Program-made: the position numbers and the translations under genes
Source: Pedobacter jeongneungensis
GTDB taxonomy: Bacteria; Bacteroidota; Bacteroidia; Sphingobacteriales; Sphingobacteriaceae
Assembly (NCBI RefSeq): GCF_000633455.1
Contig: NZ_AYMG01000010.1
Span: 248,001 to 312,000, forward strand
DNA: 64,000 bases
Reading direction: 5' to 3'
In this document: in pieces, positions 17,149 to 25,991 of the stretch
Layout of the letters: the number at the start of each line of letters is the position of its first letter
Numbering within the stretch: the stretch's first letter is position 1
Notes under the pieces: generated by a model
Database searches by the model: none
Seen by the model: only the letters and a program-made list of their open reading frames with translations
What the model was told of the DNA's origin: nothing

Positions 17149-19149
17149 ATGAAAAAAATTCTAATTGCAATCTCCCTCTTTTTATCATTCAATTTGGCTA
17201 AGGCGCAAGATCTGGTCAAGAAAATTCCATCAAATGCTTTCACTGTAGCCACCATTAAAGGCGATAATGTTTTTAAACTCATGTTTGTAAAAGATTTTAA
17301 CGAATCTTTTGTAGGCAAGAAATTATTGACGGAAACCTCTAAATCTCTGGATAAAAACTTCACCAGTATCGAAGATTTCGGTATCAACCTGGAGAAAAAC
17401 ATGTATTACTTTAACCAATTGAGTGATAGTATTACCTATAACTGTTTTTTGATCCCGATAAAAGATGCCAGGAAATTTGAAAGCCTGATTGAAAATAAAG
17501 AGAAAAAATTTACACAGCAGGGCGATATCCGTACGATGGTTTTGCCTGATAGCACGAGTATCATCAAGTGGAACAATAACATGCTTTATTTTGTAACAGG
17601 AAGCATCAGGGGTTCATTTTTTGCCGATTCGGTTAAATCTGCGAAATATGGCATAAAAGATATCAGGTTCCAGAGTGAACAGACTTTGATTGATAGCGTA
17701 GCGATAGATTCTGCTGTAGGAGTTACGGCTGAACCTATGGTAGAAACAGTTGAGGCCCCGGTTATTGAAAAAGCAAAGGTTCAGAAAAAATCGACGGTCA
17801 AAAAGAATACTAAAAAAACTGTTGCTTCAAAAAAATCAGGCAAGAAGAAAAACGCTAAAAAAGTTAAGGACGAACCTCTTGAGATCATTTATCCTGAAGG
17901 GACAAGCGATAGTACAGGTATGACTCCTGCTCATGGCCAGGTTGATGAACAATATGATGTTTACCAGAAAGAACTGGCAGAACAGGATTTAAAGAAAAAA
18001 AGACTGGCATTTACCTGGATGACTGTTCAGGCGGATCAGATTTTCAACGGTACTTACGAGTCTATCGAAACAAATAAATCTTATACCGCAAGTTTGGATA
18101 ATAAAGCCATAGCAGAGCTTTGGGTATCGAGCTTACAGGATGTTTACAATTCAATTGCGCCCGAATTTGGCACTTATGGCAAAGCAGGCCTTATGAAAGG
18201 TTATGGCAGCTTAAACGCTAAACTTTTTATGGATAACAAAAGTTTCCGTATTTCTACCGGTTTAGAAATGGCTCAGGAACAGGCTGATGCTTATAAAAAA
18301 ATCATGAACAGGAAATTAAACAAAAAATTTCTGAATTATGTAAACAGCGAAAAAGCCCTTGGTTTTATGAGCTATTCGATTGATACCAAAGCGTATTTAG
18401 AAGAATTTCCGAAATTATTAAAGCAAACTTATGGTTCTTTCCTGGGCGCTAAAATGGATGAGGAAATTGATCTTGGCACTGAGCTCTTCAGTCTATTGTT
18501 AGATGAAGAAGCAGTAAGCAAGGTAATTAAAGGTGATGCTCTATTTGTAATTAACGGATTAAAAACCAAAGAAGTTACTTATACCACTTACGAGTATGAC
18601 GACGATTACAAACAGAAAGAGGTAACAAAAACCAAAAACGAAACTTTGCCTGATTTCCTTTTCATGTTTTCATCAGAAGATCATAGGTTGATCGACAAAC
18701 TGATTAAATATGGCATCCATAAAAATATGGTAACGGTTGAGAACAACATTTATAAAATCCAGGAGAAGAAAAGTCCGATTGATATATACTTTATGATTAA
18801 AGACGGAATTGTGTTTTTTGGCAATTCGTTAAGCGAGATGCAAAGCATCAGCAACAATCAATACAATAGCAAAATCAGCAAACTGCACAAAGACCTGTTG
18901 AGCAAAAATAATTTCAGCTTTTTATTCAATGCTAAAAACCTGGTAGGTAAAGTTCCTGATTCGGAAATCGGCGGTGCAGAAACCGCTAAGAAATTTAACA
19001 GTACGCTAGAAAAGATGGGCAACGTGTACATGAAATCGAACCCGATAAAAGGCAGATTGGTTTCAGCAGATATCAGCGCAGAAATTCCGAATGGACATGA
19101 AAATGCGTTGAAATATTTGTTTTCGCTAATTGAGAATGCGGCTAAATAG
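17149..19149 (+). CDS. DUF4836-like exported protein with a Lys-rich insert
   Basis: Encodes 666 residues with signal peptide MKKILIAISLFLSFNLAKAQ. It begins DLVKKIPSNAFTVATIKGDN, typical of DUF4836-like Bacteroidota envelope proteins. Residues about 208-241 are a basic spacer (KKSTVKKNTKKTVASKKSG...KKVK) that divides the protein into a short N-terminal and a long C-terminal part. A TYEYDDDYKQKEV segment near residue 485 resembles TYEYNDDFEKVEKV in the next gene product, hinting that the two are distant paralogues. It is probably periplasmic. Function unknown. Confidence 0.75.
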   Translation: MKKILIAISLFLSFNLAKAQDLVKKIPSNAFTVATIKGDNVFKLMFVKDFNESFVGKKLLTETSKSLDKNFTSIEDFGINLEKNMYYFNQLSDSITYNCFLIPIKDARKFESLIENKEKKFTQQGDIRTMVLPDSTSIIKWNNNMLYFVTGSIRGSFFADSVKSAKYGIKDIRFQSEQTLIDSVAIDSAVGVTAEPMVETVEAPVIEKAKVQKKSTVKKNTKKTVASKKSGKKKNAKKVKDEPLEIIYPEGTSDSTGMTPAHGQVDEQYDVYQKELAEQDLKKKRLAFTWMTVQADQIFNGTYESIETNKSYTASLDNKAIAELWVSSLQDVYNSIAPEFGTYGKAGLMKGYGSLNAKLFMDNKSFRISTGLEMAQEQADAYKKIMNRKLNKKFLNYVNSEKALGFMSYSIDTKAYLEEFPKLLKQTYGSFLGAKMDEEIDLGTELFSLLLDEEAVSKVIKGDALFVINGLKTKEVTYTTYEYDDDYKQKEVTKTKNETLPDFLFMFSSEDHRLIDKLIKYGIHKNMVTVENNIYKIQEKKSPIDIYFMIKDGIVFFGNSLSEMQSISNNQYNSKISKLHKDLLSKNNFSFLFNAKNLVGKVPDSEIGGAETAKKFNSTLEKMGNVYMKSNPIKGRLVSADISAEIPNGHENALKYLFSLIENAAK

Positions 19150-19225
19150 ACCAGTTGGCAGTTAACCGTTGGCGGTTTGCAATAACCAATGAACTATTGA
19201 CCAGTGAACGAATGAACCAATCTAA

Positions 19226-20572
19226 ATGAAGAAATTTCTAAAAATAACAGCAGCGATAGTAATATTGCTGCTTATTTTTTTTGCTGGTGTTTTAAAATAC
19301 CGGAGATATCAGGCAGGACAAACTTTGATTCCAAAAAATGTAACGGGGATTGTCAAAATCAATGTTGATGAGCTTTATCAAACAATAGCTTTGAATATGC
19401 TCGGTAATCCTGGCTATTATTTTAAATCTGACGTTAAAAAAGATAATGCCATTAAAACAGATAAACTAGCAACAGGATTAGCGATTCCTGCCAGTATCTA
19501 TCTTTATAATCTTAACGGACAGCCTACTGGTACTATATTTTCACGTCTGGAGGTAAAAAACAGTGAAGATTTTGAAAATTTCGTTAAAAATGTGCTTCAC
19601 CTGCAGGTTATCAAAAACGCTAAAGGCATAACTACCGCTAAATCCAGATTGGTGAATTTAGTGCTTTGTTACAACAACAAAGCGGTGGCGGTGGTAATAA
19701 CGACCCAGATTAAAGACTTTGAACCTGTTTTGATTGATATTCTAAACCAGAAAAATGTGGTTAAAGCGAATGAAAGCCCTTTTAAAGTGGCTTTGGATCA
19801 AAAACAGCATGTGGTATTTGCCAACGGAGAAAATAATGGCTGGATTGATTTTAAAAGCGGTAGTATAAATTTTAGTAATGTGTTTTTAGCTAATAATATT
19901 TTGCCTTCAACGAAGCCTGCACATCATCAATCCAGTAAAAATAGTACAGTTTCTTTTTGGATAAATGCCAACCTAAAGCCAAACAAAGACAAAATCTATA
20001 AGTTCAGGAATTATACTATCGAGCAGGATAGTTTAATTAAATATTACAACGGCAATCTCGATTTCGAATGGACAAATTCCATTACACAAACCGATTCTGT
20101 TATCACTTACGAATACAATGATGATTTTGAAAAGGTTGAAAAAGTAAGCTTACAAAAGCGCAACATCCCTTCCATCTCTGTTAATATTGGTTCGAAAGGT
20201 AATGGACTGAAAAATTACCTGACCAGACAGGGATTGATCTATTCTGATAGCAATACTGTAAACAAAAATGCTTTTCCGCTTTATAAGGTGTTTGTGAACA
20301 GCAATCAGGAAAACTTAAATTTCTCGACAGTTAAAAAGCAGAATATCCCAACCTCAAAGGTCGAATCAACTGATTTCCTTTACTTAAATGTTGATCTGAT
20401 CAAACTGGGCAAACAATTGGAAATCCCATTCTTCACCAACTATTTTAAAACCCTAAAACGTTTAGAAGTTAAAGGTAAATTGATGGAAGGCAAAAAAGTT
20501 AAAGTTGATGGTAAGCTTGAATTGAAAGACGGAAATATTAATTCGTTGTATCAGATTTTGAAAAGTTTATGA
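19226..20572 (+). CDS. Unknown membrane-anchored protein, distant paralogue of its upstream neighbour
   Basis: Encodes 448 residues. One N-terminal anchor (LKITAAIVILLLIFFAGVLKY, about 4-24) is followed by a large exported domain beginning LIPKNVTGIVKINVDELY, a layout like the LVKKIPSNAFTVATIKGDNVF start of the preceding protein. The shared Y-E-Y-(D/N)-D-(D/E) motif supports common descent. No catalytic motif is seen. It is the last gene before a 600-bp repeat-filled spacer. Confidence 0.65.
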   Translation: MKKFLKITAAIVILLLIFFAGVLKYRRYQAGQTLIPKNVTGIVKINVDELYQTIALNMLGNPGYYFKSDVKKDNAIKTDKLATGLAIPASIYLYNLNGQPTGTIFSRLEVKNSEDFENFVKNVLHLQVIKNAKGITTAKSRLVNLVLCYNNKAVAVVITTQIKDFEPVLIDILNQKNVVKANESPFKVALDQKQHVVFANGENNGWIDFKSGSINFSNVFLANNILPSTKPAHHQSSKNSTVSFWINANLKPNKDKIYKFRNYTIEQDSLIKYYNGNLDFEWTNSITQTDSVITYEYNDDFEKVEKVSLQKRNIPSISVNIGSKGNGLKNYLTRQGLIYSDSNTVNKNAFPLYKVFVNSNQENLNFSTVKKQNIPTSKVESTDFLYLNVDLIKLGKQLEIPFFTNYFKTLKRLEVKGKLMEGKKVKVDGKLELKDGNINSLYQILKSL

Positions 20573-20580
20573 AATAGAAA

Positions 20581-20795
20581 GATCGTCATTTCGAGCGCAG
20601 CCGAGAAATCTATCTAGATAATTTTTAACATTAAGGTCGTCTTTCCCGCGCAGGCGGGAATCTTAAAGCACCTGCATTACGATTCCCAATCTAGTTGGGA
20701 ATGACGATTCTTCGCAACCTATCAATTCACTAAAATCCCCATGTCATTTATATCGATTTTTATGAAATAAATTTCCGCTCGAAATGACGAGTACT
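20581..20795. repeat. Cluster of three GTCATT-type dispersed repeats
   Basis: Contains GATCGTCATTTCGAGCG followed by GCCGAGAAATC (20581-20612), then a CCCGC-GCAGGCGGG hairpin element ending GGGAATGACGATTC (20637-20712), then an inverted copy CCGCTCGAAATGACGA (20774-20790). All are intergenic. Confidence 0.7.
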
Positions 20796-20810
20796 TTGTA
20801 CGATCCCTTA

Positions 20811-20870
20811 ATCATAAACCTGATGGGACGCATGCCGATCCTTCTATCGGCAGGAGGTACAGCAGGGCCA
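20811..20870 (+). repeat. REP-like dispersed element, plus orientation
   Basis: TCATAAACCTGATGGGACGC, hairpin GCCGATCCTTCTATCGGC, then AGGAGGTACAGCAGGGCC. It is nearly the same as the copy at 34435-34500. Confidence 0.8.
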
Positions 20871-20959
20871 ACCTACCGCTATGAAACACAGTCCTTTCAT
20901 TTCCAAAACAAAAAAATATGCTCTGTTATATTTTTCCCGCAGATCTAAGATGATTTACG

Positions 20960-21083
20960 CAGATTAAATATCAACACTGATCCAATAGCTATCGGATGAG
21001 GCGCAGTCTCGAATTTTCGGGAAAGAGATATACTTAGATAGATTTCTCGACTTCGTTGCACTCCGCTCGAAATGACGATTACT
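20960..21083 (-). repeat. Dispersed inverted repeat, GTCATTTCGAGC family
   Basis: Read on the minus strand it begins TCGTCATTTCGAGCGGAGTG, continues GCAACGAAGTCGAGAAATC, and ends with a CCGATAGCTATTGGATC hairpin. Short open frames that cross it are not genes. With the elements before it, it fills the 609-bp gap 20573-21181. Confidence 0.75.
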
Positions 21084-21089
21084 CCATAA

Positions 21090-21127
21090 AAAAGCCCTGC
21101 AGTTTTTAAATTCTGCAGGGCTTTTCG
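21090..21127 (-). terminator. Terminator of the glutamate-type dehydrogenase gene
   Basis: A perfect 13-bp stem AAAAGCCCTGCAG/CTGCAGGGCTTTT with a 10-nt loop. On the minus strand it ends in a T run. It lies 55 nt past the stop codon. Confidence 0.85.
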
Positions 21128-21181
21128 ATAAGATTGCTTCATCCTGATGAAAAACCAGGATTCGCAATAACGATTAGTCGG

Positions 21182-22603
21182 TTATGGCCAAACGCCTAAG
21201 TTCATATAAGAAACCGCAATTTTATCGATTGAATTTACAAAAGCAGCAGTTCTTAAGGTTTGCGTGCCTGGTTTGTTCATCAATGTTTCGCGGATTTCGT
21301 GGTAAGAATGGATCATGGTATCCTCTAAACCAGAGTTTACCAATTCCATTTCTGATGCACCTTTAACAATCATTAAACGGTGTTCAGGAAGGATGGTTTT
21401 ACCGGTTAAGTTCTCTAAAGTAGCAATTAAGTTAGCGTTTGAGTTAGCCGCATAACGGTTCTCCATACGACCGAATGCTACATGAGAAAGATTTTTCAAC
21501 CACTCGAAATATGATACCGTTACACCACCTGCATTACAGTACATATCAGGAATGATGATACCGCCCATTTCGGTAAAAATGGCTTCAGCTTCTGGTGTAG
21601 TTGGTCCGTTTGCACCTTCAGCAATAATTTTTGCTTTGATGTTGCGGATGTTAAGCTCAGTAAACTGGTTTTCTAAAGCCGCAGGAACGATAATATCGCA
21701 ATCTTGCTCTAAACCTTCCATCGAGTTTTTGAAGCTTGTAGCACCCGGGAAGTCTAAGATTGAACCTGTATTTTTACGGTGTGCAAAAACCTCATCAACG
21801 TTTAATCCGTTAGCATTATAAATGGCACCTTCAAATTCACAAAGTCCAACAATGGTAGCACCAAATTCAGCTAAGAATTTAGCAGAGTGGTAACCCACAT
21901 TACCTAAACCTTGAACAATTACTCTTTTATCGCTTAAACCTGCTTTAAAACCGATTTTAGCCATATCTTCTGCAACCTCAACACACTCGCGTACTGCATA
22001 AGCCACACCACGGCCTGTAGCTTCTTTACGTCCACGGATACCGTGTAAAGCAATTGGTTTACCAGTTACGCAACCCAGTGCATCAAGCTGACCTGGATTC
22101 ATGGTCATATAGGTATCGGCAATCCAGCTCATTTCGCGTTCACCAGATCCATAATCAGGAGCAGGAACATCGATACCAGGACCGATAAAGTTTTTCTTAA
22201 TTAATTCTGTTGTATAACGACGGGTAATGGTTTCCAGTTCGGCAACACTGTATTGTTTAGTGTTGATTTTGATACCACCTTTTGCACCGCCAAATGGAAC
22301 GTTAACAATAGCACATTTGTAAGTCATTAGAGCTGCAAGTGCCATCACCTCATCTTCGTTAACCATTTCGCTGTAACGGATACCACCCTTTGTAGGGCTC
22401 ATGTGGTGAGAGTGCTCTACACGCCAGGCGTCAATTACTTCAAAACCGTTTCCGCGGCGGATTGGGAATTGGAAACGATATACACTATTACATGTTTTAA
22501 TCTGGTTCAATAAACCTTCCGGATGATTGGTGAATTGAGCCGCACTGTCAAAGTTTTTACAAACATCTGCAAAGAACTTGTTCTCGTCTGCTAGATTAGC
22601 CAT
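21182..22603 (-). CDS. Glu/Leu/Phe/Val-family dehydrogenase, probably glutamate dehydrogenase
   Basis: Encodes 473 residues. The substrate/catalytic region reads VPFGGAKGGIKI (near residue 102) with PAPDYGSGEREMSWIADTYM downstream. The dinucleotide fold begins VIVQGLGNVGYHSAKFLAEFGA near 232, and AEGANGPTTPEA and CNAGGVTVSYFEW are typical of RocG/GudB-like glutamate dehydrogenases. It would interconvert glutamate and 2-oxoglutarate plus ammonia with NAD(P). Activity on another amino acid is possible. It is a single-gene unit with its own terminator. Confidence 0.88.
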   Translation of the reverse strand: MANLADENKFFADVCKNFDSAAQFTNHPEGLLNQIKTCNSVYRFQFPIRRGNGFEVIDAWRVEHSHHMSPTKGGIRYSEMVNEDEVMALAALMTYKCAIVNVPFGGAKGGIKINTKQYSVAELETITRRYTTELIKKNFIGPGIDVPAPDYGSGEREMSWIADTYMTMNPGQLDALGCVTGKPIALHGIRGRKEATGRGVAYAVRECVEVAEDMAKIGFKAGLSDKRVIVQGLGNVGYHSAKFLAEFGATIVGLCEFEGAIYNANGLNVDEVFAHRKNTGSILDFPGATSFKNSMEGLEQDCDIIVPAALENQFTELNIRNIKAKIIAEGANGPTTPEAEAIFTEMGGIIIPDMYCNAGGVTVSYFEWLKNLSHVAFGRMENRYAANSNANLIATLENLTGKTILPEHRLMIVKGASEMELVNSGLEDTMIHSYHEIRETLMNKPGTQTLRTAAFVNSIDKIAVSYMNLGVWP

Positions 22604-22970
22604 TATTTATTTTTTATATTGAATAAGTTTTCGGTGCAAAATTGCCTAAAAAAACTGCACATATCCAAATGCAAAAACACTTAGTGTACAGCTAACACCA
22701 CCCTGTTTCGGCTATATAACAGGCTTTATACCGATTGTGGAATATCGTCCAAAAACAGCCATAACACACCCCTAAAGGCAGATATATACTGTACAAAACC
22801 TAATTAAAACGACTAATTTTATAGGTTTTTTTGACCTCAATTATGATGTGAAAAAAATTATAAAAAAAATATCCACAAGGCTATTTTATTACAATACTCG
22901 TTAAACAAAGAATAAAAACACTATCTAAATTACGAATATTGTAAATTTTGCCTCAGCAATAAGACATAAA
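22604..22970. other. Spacer upstream of the dehydrogenase: nothing recognised
   Basis: This AT-rich stretch between the dehydrogenase start and the ccmD terminator holds no open frame, repeat element or clear TAnnTTTG box that I can support. The dehydrogenase promoter must lie here. Confidence 0.5.
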
Positions 22971-22974
22971 AAAA

Positions 22975-22997
22975 GAGATCAAAATTATTTTGATCTC
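22975..22997 (-). terminator. Terminator of the ccmBCD group
   Basis: Perfect 10-bp stem GAGATCAAAA/TTTTGATCTC with a 3-nt loop. On the minus strand it is followed by TTTTTTT. It lies 45 nt past the ccmD stop codon. Confidence 0.85.
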
Positions 22998-23041
22998 CCT
23001 TAAAATTTAATCCAGACTACGTAAATAACGGTCCGTTTTAT

Positions 23042-23260
23042 TTATTTCCCGATATGGTTTTCTTTTTCGATTTTCTTTAATCTTTTATCAATAGAGAAAA
23101 GATAGGCCAGCAAGCCAACCAGGATAATTACGATACACATTACAACAACATAAATTTTTCCGCTGCTGCGAAGGCTATCAGCCATTTCAACACCATTGTC
23201 CTGTGCAAATAACTGCATTGTGGCCATCAATAATATTAGGGAGAAAAATATCTTCTTCAT
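23042..23260 (-). CDS. ccmD: CcmD-like small membrane protein
   Basis: Encodes 72 residues: an N-terminal signal-like helix (FFSLILLMATMQLFAQ), a second membrane helix (IYVVVMCIVIILVGLLAYLFSI, about 36-57) and a charged tail KRLKKIEKENHIGK. CcmD-family proteins stabilise the CcmC-CcmE complex. The call rests on size, topology and its position 1 bp past ccmC. Confidence 0.75.
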   Translation of the reverse strand: MKKIFFSLILLMATMQLFAQDNGVEMADSLRSSGKIYVVVMCIVIILVGLLAYLFSIDKRLKKIEKENHIGK

Positions 23261-23261
23261 T

Positions 23262-23924
23262 TTAGTTATGTTGTTGTTTGTTTTCTATTGAACGAATTCT
23301 GAAACGGATGGTGTACACCCAGTAACCGATTAATATCCAGCCTAAACATGCAGGATAAAACACCATACGCATGCGACTATCTAAATCGTAACTGTTAAAA
23401 CCAGGGTTACCGCCGTTGCCCGGATGTAATGAATCTTTTAAACGTGGAAGCACAAAAAGCAATACCACCATCATCGGGAAGGCAAAAATATTGTAAATGG
23501 CCGAAATTTTAGCCCTTTTTTGTTCTTCATCTATCGCATTGCGGAGAATAAGGTAGGCAAAATACAATAAGATGGATATGGCTGCAAAATTTTGCTTTGG
23601 ATCGAAGCTCCAAAACTGTCCCCAGGTATATTTAGCCCAGATAGCACCAGTAATTAATCCTAAAATACCAAAAATAATCCCAGCATTTACACTTTCTACG
23701 GCCTTTATATCGTCTATTTCGCTTTTGCTGCTCAACGATTTTACACTGTAAAAAACAGAGATCGAAAAAAGAACGATCATGGCAAACCACATCGGAACAT
23801 GGAAATACAGGTTACGGATCGTTTCGTTTAAAATAGCCAAATGAGGTACACCTAATAACAATCCTGCAATTGCAGTATAAATTACTAAAACTGAACCTAA
23901 AATTTTCCACCAGGTTTTATGCAT
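23262..23924 (-). CDS. ccmC: Heme exporter/transfer protein CcmC
   Basis: Encodes 220 residues with six predicted membrane helices. The tryptophan-rich heme loop is WGQFWSFDPKQ (near 126), a Bacteroidota form of the WWD motif, and an earlier loop holds the conserved YFHVPMWFAM. CcmC loads heme onto CcmE on the periplasmic side. It lies between ccmB (80 bp upstream) and ccmD. Confidence 0.88.
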   Translation of the reverse strand: MHKTWWKILGSVLVIYTAIAGLLLGVPHLAILNETIRNLYFHVPMWFAMIVLFSISVFYSVKSLSSKSEIDDIKAVESVNAGIIFGILGLITGAIWAKYTWGQFWSFDPKQNFAAISILLYFAYLILRNAIDEEQKRAKISAIYNIFAFPMMVVLLFVLPRLKDSLHPGNGGNPGFNSYDLDSRMRMVFYPACLGWILIGYWVYTIRFRIRSIENKQQHN

Positions 23925-24004
23925 ATATATTTAATTATTGAATGAATCAGTTTTGAATGAGTGAACATCTTTCTGATTCATCATCCATTTTCCATCTTCC
24001 ATAT

Positions 24005-24670
24005 TTAATCTCTCCAAAGGTAAGGAAATAACAATAAAGAGGTTGCTACCATCAGTACATTCACTACCAGCAACATCGCAATTTCATCGTAACTATTCTC
24101 CCATGGCAAGCCATCTACCGCATTTTTAGCCAGTTTGATCAAAAGAATCAATACCGGTATAATAATTGGGAAACTCAATATGGCCATTAGCATACCCCCA
24201 TTACCCGCCTTACTGGCAATGGCCGAAACCATGGTAAATACCGTAGAGAAACTCATACTCCCCAATACCACGGCTACATAATATAGCACCATATCAGGTG
24301 GTGTAAAGGAATCGAAAACCAAAGTATAAAATCCAAGTGCGATGGTGGTAAGCACCAGCATCAGCAGTGTATTGTAAACGGTTTTAGAAATTAAAACCGC
24401 TGCCGGACTGGCCAGAATATAACTGTAAAGCTGTTGTCCCTTCGTTTCCTGCAAAAAGCTTTTTGAAACACCATTGATGGAAGCAAAAAGCATAATAATC
24501 CAGAACAGGGCATTCCAGGTTAATTTGTCGCCAAGGCTCACAAAAGACAAATAGCAGGTAAAAATAGTAGAAACCACATAGAGCAACACACCGTTAATGG
24601 TATATTTGGAGCGCCACTCTAACAATAATTCTTTGTGTATTAAATATTTAACCTCTTTGGCCAATTGCAT
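24005..24670 (-). CDS. ccmB: Heme exporter protein CcmB
   Basis: Encodes 221 residues with six membrane helices and CcmB features: an N-terminal LIHKELLLEWRSKYTINGVLLY, then FWIIMLFASINGVSKSFLQE and the central LASPAAVLISKTVYNTLL. It is the membrane part of the CcmAB ABC exporter that powers release of heme-loaded CcmE. ccmA is not in this window, so its ATPase must be elsewhere. The -7 box TATCTTTG lies 5 nt before its ATG. Confidence 0.88.
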   Translation of the reverse strand: MQLAKEVKYLIHKELLLEWRSKYTINGVLLYVVSTIFTCYLSFVSLGDKLTWNALFWIIMLFASINGVSKSFLQETKGQQLYSYILASPAAVLISKTVYNTLLMLVLTTIALGFYTLVFDSFTPPDMVLYYVAVVLGSMSFSTVFTMVSAIASKAGNGGMLMAILSFPIIIPVLILLIKLAKNAVDGLPWENSYDEIAMLLVVNVLMVATSLLLFPYLWRD

Positions 24671-24675
24671 AACCG

Positions 24676-24683
24676 CAAAGATA
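24676..24683 (-). promoter_or_regulatory. -7 box predicting a leaderless ccmBCD mRNA
   Basis: TATCTTTG on the minus strand, 5 nt before the ccmB start codon; transcription should begin at or next to the ATG. Confidence 0.5.
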
Positions 24684-24768
24684 AATAATTGCTTTATTGT
24701 TGGATGGCTTTATTGTTGTATTGTTGTAATTTTGTTTGATAGCTAAAGGACATATAAAAAAGTTTTAA

Positions 24769-25040
24769 CCACAGATGAATAGGATAAACACAGATGGTGT
24801 TTTTTTCACAGCCAACTGAAGTTTCTGATCATTTTAAGAATATAATTGGCCACGGAGGCACAGAAAACATGCAGAAAGACCATTAACAACAGATAAAAAG
24901 GATAAATACAGATGGCATTCTTTCGAAGTAGCATAAACGAGATTACAGGCATTTAAAATTTAATTGGCCACGGAGACACAGAAACACGGAGAAAAACAAT
25001 ATGCACAAAAATCTGTGTTCATCTGTGTAAATCTGTGGTA
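24769..25040. repeat. Mixed CACAGAT / CCACGGAG repeat array
   Basis: Two alternating repeat types fill the 377-bp gap before ogt. CCACAGATGAATAGGAT (24769), AACAGATAAAAAGGATAAA (24887) and, inverted, ATCTGTGTTCATCTGTG with AAATCTGTGG (25009-25038) form one. AATTGGCCACGGAGGCACAG (24844) and AATTGGCCACGGAGACACAG (24962) form the other. Spacing is irregular and there are no equal spacers, so this is not a CRISPR. Confidence 0.75.
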
Positions 25041-25047
25041 AAAAAAA

Positions 25048-25527
25048 ATGAACTACGCATCAGTTATAGAAACACCTATTGGCAAATTAAGCATCCTGGC
25101 TGATGATGATTTTGTGCATGCAGTTACTTTTGACGAAAAAGATATTGCTGATTTAACAGAAAACGAACTGACCATAAAAGTTGCCAACCAGTTAAAAGAT
25201 TATTTTAGCGGAACGCTTCGCGATTTCGATTTTCCCATGCAACAGAAAGGAACCGATTTTCAGCAGGAAGTGTGGCAGCATTTATTGGCGATACCTTATG
25301 GCGAAACCACTTCTTACGCTAAATTTTCGGCACATAAACCTTTAGCCATCCGTGCAATTGCTTCTGCAAATGGAAAAAACAATATCGCCATTGTAGTCCC
25401 CTGTCACAGGGTAATTGGCAGCAATGGTAAACTGGTAGGTTATGCCGGCGGTTTATGGCGCAAGCAGTGGCTGCTACAGCACGAACGTGAGGTTACCCAA
25501 CAAGGACAAACAGAATTAAAATTTTAA
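25048..25527 (+). CDS. ogt: Methylated-DNA--protein-cysteine S-methyltransferase
   Basis: Encodes 159 residues. The acceptor cysteine lies in IVVPCHRVIGSNGKLVGYAGG (near residue 119), preceded by the DNA-binding helix region FQQEVWQHLLAIPYGETTSYA with the Arg finger in LAIRAIASANGKNN. It removes the alkyl group from O6-alkylguanine onto its own cysteine. It starts right after a repeat array and is followed 20 bp later by a cupin gene. Confidence 0.95.
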   Translation: MNYASVIETPIGKLSILADDDFVHAVTFDEKDIADLTENELTIKVANQLKDYFSGTLRDFDFPMQQKGTDFQQEVWQHLLAIPYGETTSYAKFSAHKPLAIRAIASANGKNNIAIVVPCHRVIGSNGKLVGYAGGLWRKQWLLQHEREVTQQGQTELKF

Positions 25528-25547
25528 AACTATATATTTTTTAGCAG

Positions 25548-25934
25548 ATGAGTACAAACCAAGCCGAAACACCAAATTATTTAAAAGCCATACGTTTAAT
25601 TAATATCGAAGGAGATAAATGTACATTCGAAACAGGTAGAATTCCCATCCGACAGCACATTAATGCAAACTACTTTTTTGCACAAACGGATGTATCTACT
25701 TTAGAAAAAATCCCCCATCCTGCCCCACGTCGTCAATACGTAATTACACTTAAGGGCAAACTGAAATTTACAGTAAGTAATGGAGAAACTTTTATCATTG
25801 AGCCAGGCATTGTACTGATAGCCAATGATACTGCTGGCGAAGGGCACATCTGGGAAATTGTGGATGGTAACGAATGGGAAAGAATTTATATCCCGCTGGA
25901 AGAAGATACAGACGACTACTTTACAATAGATTAA
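25548..25934 (+). CDS. Cupin-fold protein
   Basis: Encodes 128 residues forming one small beta barrel: HINANYFFAQ, then PAPRRQYVITLKGKLKFTV, SNGETFIIEPGIVLIANDTAGEGHIWEI. The cupin motif 1 glycine/histidine pattern is only partly kept (no HxH), so metal binding is doubtful. It is co-oriented with ogt 20 bp upstream, probably co-transcribed. Function unknown. Confidence 0.8.
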   Translation: MSTNQAETPNYLKAIRLINIEGDKCTFETGRIPIRQHINANYFFAQTDVSTLEKIPHPAPRRQYVITLKGKLKFTVSNGETFIIEPGIVLIANDTAGEGHIWEIVDGNEWERIYIPLEEDTDDYFTID

Positions 25935-25991
25935 CATTTTCAAAACCAGGATCAGCACAAATCCGTAAATAATATCAAAACCGATGATATT

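Noticed and set aside
20945..21167. Two short minus-strand frames near 21 kb
   Set aside because: They translate dispersed repeats and a terminator, with no start signals.
24769..25040. CRISPR array
   Set aside because: Repeat words are of two kinds, spacing is irregular, one is inverted and no cas gene is near.
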